5,256 bases of DNA from an uncultured Collinsella sp. (GTDB lineage: Bacteria > Actinomycetota > Coriobacteriia > Coriobacteriales > Coriobacteriaceae): contig CAJJYO010000123.1 of the NCBI GenBank assembly GCA_905197385.1, positions 1-5,256 on the forward strand, written 5' to 3'. Position 1 is the first letter of the stretch; every line of letters begins with the position of its first letter. The translations under genes were made by a program, and so were the position numbers. Below the pieces are notes generated by a model that had not been told where the DNA came from, made no database searches, and saw only the letters and a list, made by a program, of their open reading frames with translations. Below are positions 1 to 5,256 of the stretch, piece by piece.

Positions 1-309
1 CGTGCGGGGGCTCGACGCCCACTCGTACTCGGGGGCGTCGCCCACAACGGCATGATGCACGGTATCAGTATCGACCAGGTTGTCCTTTTGGCCGAGCAGA
101 CCGATCGTCGTGCCGCGGCGGTGCGTCACGCGTCCGTCGTCGGGCTCCAGCGTGCCAGCGAGCACGCTCAGCAGCGTCGACTTGCCGTCGCCGTTTTTAC
201 CGACAATACCAATGCGGTCGCCCTCGCCCACGCCGAGCGTCACGCTATCGAAAATATGCTTGGTGGGAAACTCTAGGCTGACGGAATCGCATCCCAAAAG
301 AATCGCCAT
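1..309 (-). CDS. ABC-F family ATPase (Uup-like), N-terminal part, cut by the window edge
   Basis: Only the first 103 codons are present; the frame stays open to base 1. The protein starts MAILLGCDSVSLEF, and a Walker A loop, GKNGDGKST, lies at residues 37-45. A Q-loop-like LLGQ ends at residue 74, and the segment HHAVVGDAPEYEW follows. A short strand, then 'DRIGIVGKNG', then the Walker A with no membrane segment is typical of the first ATPase domain of ABC-F proteins. These are soluble twin-ATPase proteins that act on ribosomes (translation factors or antibiotic-protection proteins) rather than transporters. D41 replaces the more common A in the Walker A, which I believe is frequent in actinobacterial members. 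The ATG at 309 is supported by AAGGAG at 318-323 with an 8-base spacer. The gene is separated from pstB by a terminator, so it is probably transcribed independently. Uup-like is my best guess at subfamily; the signature motif and second domain lie outside the window. Confidence 0.85.
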   Translation of the reverse strand, partial: MAILLGCDSVSLEFPTKHIFDSVTLGVGEGDRIGIVGKNGDGKSTLLSVLAGTLEPDDGRVTHRRGTTIGLLGQKDNLVDTDTVHHAVVGDAPEYEWASSPRT

Positions 310-793
310 ATGCCCTGCTCCTTCGTAGAAATTCAACGTTGTCCATGATAGCAGCGAGCCCCACCCCAAACCACCACGAAGGCGCCTGTCCCCTTTGTGG
401 TGGTCGTTTCGGTCGCAGAGTAAAAGGCGGGCCATCTCCCACAAGAGATGACCCGCTTCTCCAATCAGTCCCGCGGCACCCGTGGCCGCCGCGGGCCTCA
501 AGCATGTCCCGGACTAGGAGAACATGCCGGTGAGGTAATCATTCAGCCGCTTATCCTTGGGCCGTTGGAAAATCTCGTCAGTCTCGTCGTACTCGACCAT
601 ATCGCCCATGTAGAAGAACGCCGTGCGGTTGGACACGCGCGACGCCTGCTCCATGTTGTGCGTCACGATGACTATGGCGCGGTCGGCAACGATCGACGAC
701 ATAAGGTCCTCGATCGCCAACGTCGAGATGGGGTCGAGCGCCGAGCAGGGCTCGTCAAACAGGATCACGTCGGGGTTGAGCGCCAGCGTGCGC

Positions 794-825
<32 letters not shown>

Positions 826-852
826 AAGCGCATAGGCGCTCTTATCGAGCTT

Positions 853-885
<33 letters not shown>

Positions 886-3800
886 TAAGCTTTCCTCGAC
901 CATGCGGTCGAGCTCGTCACGGTCGGTGATGCCGTGGCGCTTGGGCGCAAACGTGATGTTGTCGCGAATGGACTTGCGGAACGGGTTGGGCTGCTGGAAC
1001 ACCATGCCAATGGAACGGCGCAGCTCGTAGGTGTTTTCGGTCTTGGTGTTCACGTTGCGCCCGCGATAGTTGATCTCGCCCTCCACGCGGCAGCCGCGAA
1101 TCTCGCGATTCATGAGGTTGAGGCTACGCAAGAAGGTCGACTTACCGCAGCCCGAAGGCCCAATGAGCGCCGTGATCTCGCCCTTGTGGAAGTCGAGCGA
1201 CGTATTGTGCAGTGCATGGTGGTCGCCATAGTACACGTTGACGTCCTTGGTGGAGAGCACAACCTCGTCGCTCACGGCCTTGCCGCTCACGCGCACGCGC
1301 TTCTCGCTCTCCCCCACGCTCGACAGGAAGTCCCGGGTGTCGGACGATGCCGCTTCGGTTGCGGGCGTTACATTCATCTCGCTCATTCGGCCGTCATCTT
1401 CCTTGCCAGTTGCTTGCCCACAATGCGGGCGATTACGTTAAACAGCAGCACGCAAATCATCAGCAGTGCCGCGGTACCCCAAACGATCTGCTGGGCCTCG
1501 GGGCTGCCTTCGCCATAGATCTTGTAGATATGCACGGCGAGCGACTCACCGGGGCGGAACACGTTCCAGGCGCAAGTAGGGCTCGACAGGTTAAGGCTCA
1601 AGAAGTTGAGGCGAACCGGCGAGCTCATGCCCGAGGTAAAGAGCAGCGCCGCGGCCTCGCCAAAGACGCGGCCGGCCGAAAGCACGATGCCGGTCACGAT
1701 AGCGGGCATGGCCTCGGGAATCAGGATGTGCAGCATGGCCTCCCAGCGGGTGAGGCCCATGGCCAGGCACGCATCGCGCTGGGCCTGCGGCACGTCCTCG
1801 AGCGCCTGCTGGATCACGCGCACCAGAATGGGGATATTGAACATGGTGAGCGCGACGGCGCCGGAGATGATGGAGTACTTCCAGCCCAGCTGCACCGAGA
1901 ACACCAGAAAACCGAACATGCCGACAACGATGGAAGGCAGCGAGGACAGCGTCTCGATGGCGGTGGAGGCAATGTCGCGGACGGGTCCGTCGGGTGCGTA
2001 CTCAACCAAAAAGACCGCGCCACCCAGGCTGATGGGCACCGAGATGATCAGGGTGATCAGCAGCAGGTAGAACGAGTCGAACAGCTGGTAGAGCACGCCG
2101 CCCTGCGTTCCGTTGGCGCGCGACGGCTCCGTGAGAAAGCCCGGCTGGAACAGCGTCGAGATGCCCTCGAACAGGATATAGGCCACCATGGAGACGACGA
2201 TGAGCATGACGATGGCGACGATCGCCGTCAACACGCCCGTGGCGAAGCGGTCCTGCTTTTGGACACGCCCGAGCCTCGCCTCGTCGATGTGGATACGCGT
2301 GCTAGCCACGAGCCTTCGCCCCCTTGCGGCCGATAAGGTGGATGATCAGGATGAAGATGAGACTCATGCCCATCAGCAGCAGGCCGAGCGCCCACAGAAC
2401 ATCGTCTTGGGCCGAGCCCTCGGCATAGACTGCCATGGACGTGGTGAGCGTGGTGGTGATGGTCGAAGCCGGCGACAGCAGCGACGTCGGCATGGCCTCG
2501 ATGCCGCCGATGACCATGCGCACGGCGAGCGTCTCGCCAAAGGCGCGGGTCATGCCCAAGATAACCGCGGTCATGAGCGACGGCATGGCGGACTTGAGCA
2601 CCACGTGCCAGATGGTCTGCCAGCGGGTGTAGCCCAGCGCGAGCGAGCCCTGGCGGTAGCCGTCGGGCACGGCGCGCAGGCCATCGACCGAAAGCGTGGT
2701 CATCGTCGGCAGAATCATGACCGCCAGCACGATGGCGCCGGGCAAGATGCCCAGGCCCGTGCTCACGTGGAAAACGCTCTTCATAAGACCGACGACCACG
2801 TGAAAACCGATCAGGCCAAAGACGACCGAGGGGATGCCGGTCAAAAGCTCAATGAGCGGCTGAAAGATCTTAGAGCCAAACTTAGGGCTAATCTCGACCG
2901 CAAAGATGGCAGAGCCGATGGCGATGGGCAGCGCGATAAGCGTGGAGAGCACCATGACCGCAAACGAGGTGACAATCAGGGGCAGGGCGCCGGTATAGGG
3001 CAGGCCGTTTTCGGCTGTGTTGGCCAGGTCCCACTTGGTGCCGGTGAAAAACTCGACGACCGAGACGCCGTCCTTGACAAAAGCCGAGAGGCCCTTTTGG
3101 GCGACCATAAAGATGAGCGCGGCAACGACAAGCGTCACGAGCGCTACGCACGCGCCCGTGACGCCCAGGCCCACGTTCTCAAGGTCGCGCTTTGGCAGCT
3201 GTTTTGCCATTGCAAACCTTTCCGGGGCGATTACTTATTTAGCAGAGACCTTGCCGCTGGCGTCCTTGACGACCTTCATGGCAGAGACGGGGATGAAGCC
3301 CTGCTCCTCGACGAGCTTGCCCTGGACGTCGTCGGAAAGCATGAACTCCAGGAAGGCCTTGGTGGCCTCGTCGGCGTCCTTGGAGCAGTACATGTGCTCG
3401 GTAGCCCAGATCTTGAAGGAGTCATCAGTGACATTCTTGCTCTTGGGCTCGACGCCCTCGACCTTGATGGCGTTGAACTTGGAGTCATCGAAGTGCGAGA
3501 AGTCGAGGTAGGAGATGGCGTTATCGGTGCTGCCCATCTGAGTCTGGACGTCGCCGGACTTGTCGAGCTCGGCGTCGCCCTTAAAGTCGACGGTCTCGTC
3601 GCCAAAGACGGCGGCCTCGAAGGTGGCGCGGGTACCGGAGCCGGCCTTGCGGTTGAGGACGACGATGGTGGCGTCGTCGCCGCCGACCTCCTTCCAGTTG
3701 GTAATCTGACCGGAGAAGATACCCTTGAGCTGCTCGAGGGACAGGTCGTCGACCTTGACGTTCTTGGAGACGACGGGGCCCATGCCCACGACGGCGACCT

Positions 3801-5256
3801 CGTGGTCGACGAGGTTCTTGACTTGATCGGCCTCAAGCTTGGTCTCGGCGAAGACGTCGGAGTTGCCGATGGTGACGGTGCCGGCGGCGACAGCGGTCAG
3901 GCCCTTGCCCGAACCGTTACCCGAGCCGGAGACGGAGACATCGGGGTTGGCGTCCATGAACTTCTCGGCAGCGGCCTCGACGAGAGCCTGGAACGAAGAG
4001 GCACCGTCGTAGGTCACCTCGCCGGAGACGGACTCGGCAGCAGCGGCGCTACCCTTGTCGGCGGCATCGGATGCGCCGGAGCCGCCGCACCCAACGAGAC
4101 CGAGACCGACGATGCTGGCAAGACCACCAGCGAGGCCGAGGAACTGACGACGAGAATAAGCCTGATCGAGCATGATCTTCCTTTCATACATGCGATTCGC
4201 GGGCACCCTGCCCGCTTTGCTGTTTGGAAAGATACGGCCTCGATCGGGCAGTGCCCGCGCCAACTGCGGTTTTTTACGGGCATCTGATAGACCCTTACCG
4301 CAAGCGCAGCACGGCCTTTACAAACGAATAACAAACCCGCCGCCAAACATGGCCAGCCTTTTACACCAATAAAAACAAAGTTGCGGTGAAATAGTTCCTG
4401 CTTGGCCATCAAATGGCCCATTCTAGGAACTATTCCACCGCAACTTAGATTGGGAAACCGCGAGACCTTAAAGCTCTAATTCATTCAAACGGAGGATCGC
4501 AACAATATAGATCTTGAGCGCCTGTTTAAGCTGTTCCTCGTTGGCGCACTCGTTGGGGCCGTGCATCTGGCCGCCCCATGCGGGCAGCTCCAGGCCGGTC
4601 TCCTCGGGGCCAAACGAGACGGCGCGGGCAAAGTTGCGCGCGTACGTGCCGCCGCCCATGGCAAAGGGCTCGGCATGCTTGCCGGTGAACTCGTTGTAGG
4701 TATCGATAAGCGCCTTCACGGCCGGATCGTCGGCAGACACCGAGAACGGCACCTTCGCACGACCCACACGGCACGTCACGCCAAAACGGCCCACGAGCGG
4801 CTCGAGCTGCTCGCGGATGGTATCGGCACTCGTGCTGTCGGGGAAGCGCACGTCGATGACCTGCTCGATATGGCCATCCGCCACACGGATGACGCCAGCG
4901 TTGCAGGTAAGCGGGCCAAACGCTGGGCTCGTCGCGTCGATACCCAGGCCGCGACCATAGGCATCCGCATGCACAAAGGCCAGGAACTTGACGAACTCGT
5001 GCTCGGCAGGCGTCAGCAGGCGCTCGTCGCGTGCACCAAACGCGTCCTCGGCCTCGCGCAGATACGACACGATCAGGCCGACGGCATTGATCGTCCCCTC
5101 GGGCATCGAGGCGTGACCGCCAATACCGTGGGCGAAAATCTGCACATGACCATTGTCGAGAGCCGTGATCTCCAGGCGGTCAGCATTCTCGACCGGCGCC
5201 GGCAGCTCATCGGCGGCAATCGCGAGCTCGCAGATAGACTGCGACGGAATGGCGTT

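Overview
The window is GC-rich, and every gene in it lies on the minus strand. Gene content and protein style point to a Gram-positive actinobacterium of the class Coriobacteriia, most likely Collinsella or a close relative: the phosphate-binding protein is a Tat-type lipoprotein, and the intergenic gaps carry palindromes of a kind I associate with that group. This assignment is inferred from overall resemblance and has not been checked by a search.

In transcription order (high to low coordinates) the window holds: (1) the C-terminal 262 residues of an M20-family metallopeptidase resembling PepV/Sapep dipeptidases, cut by the right edge; (2) a 69-base composite palindrome followed by a T-rich run, which probably ends that transcript; (3) a leader of about 190 bases with short GTTTG repeats and a set of mutually exclusive GGGCA/TGCCC hairpins; (4) a compact high-affinity phosphate importer operon, pstS-pstC-pstA-pstB, with a 24-base gap and then overlaps of 8 and 4 bases; (5) a GC-rich hairpin and an intrinsic terminator after pstB; (6) a second palindrome that looks like a dispersed repeat; and (7) the first 103 codons of an ABC-F family ATPase, cut by the left edge.

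The four pst genes form one machine. PstS is a lipid-anchored protein that captures phosphate outside the cell. PstC and PstA form the membrane channel, and PstB is the ATPase that drives import. The order S-C-A-B is canonical, but no phoU follows pstB: a terminator and an unrelated gene come next. No two-component regulator is in view.

The coding part is ordinary, and I found no convincing undescribed system. The points that deserve a second look are in the non-coding DNA: the two palindromes, the alternative folds in the pstS leader, and a possible Pho-type direct repeat upstream of it.
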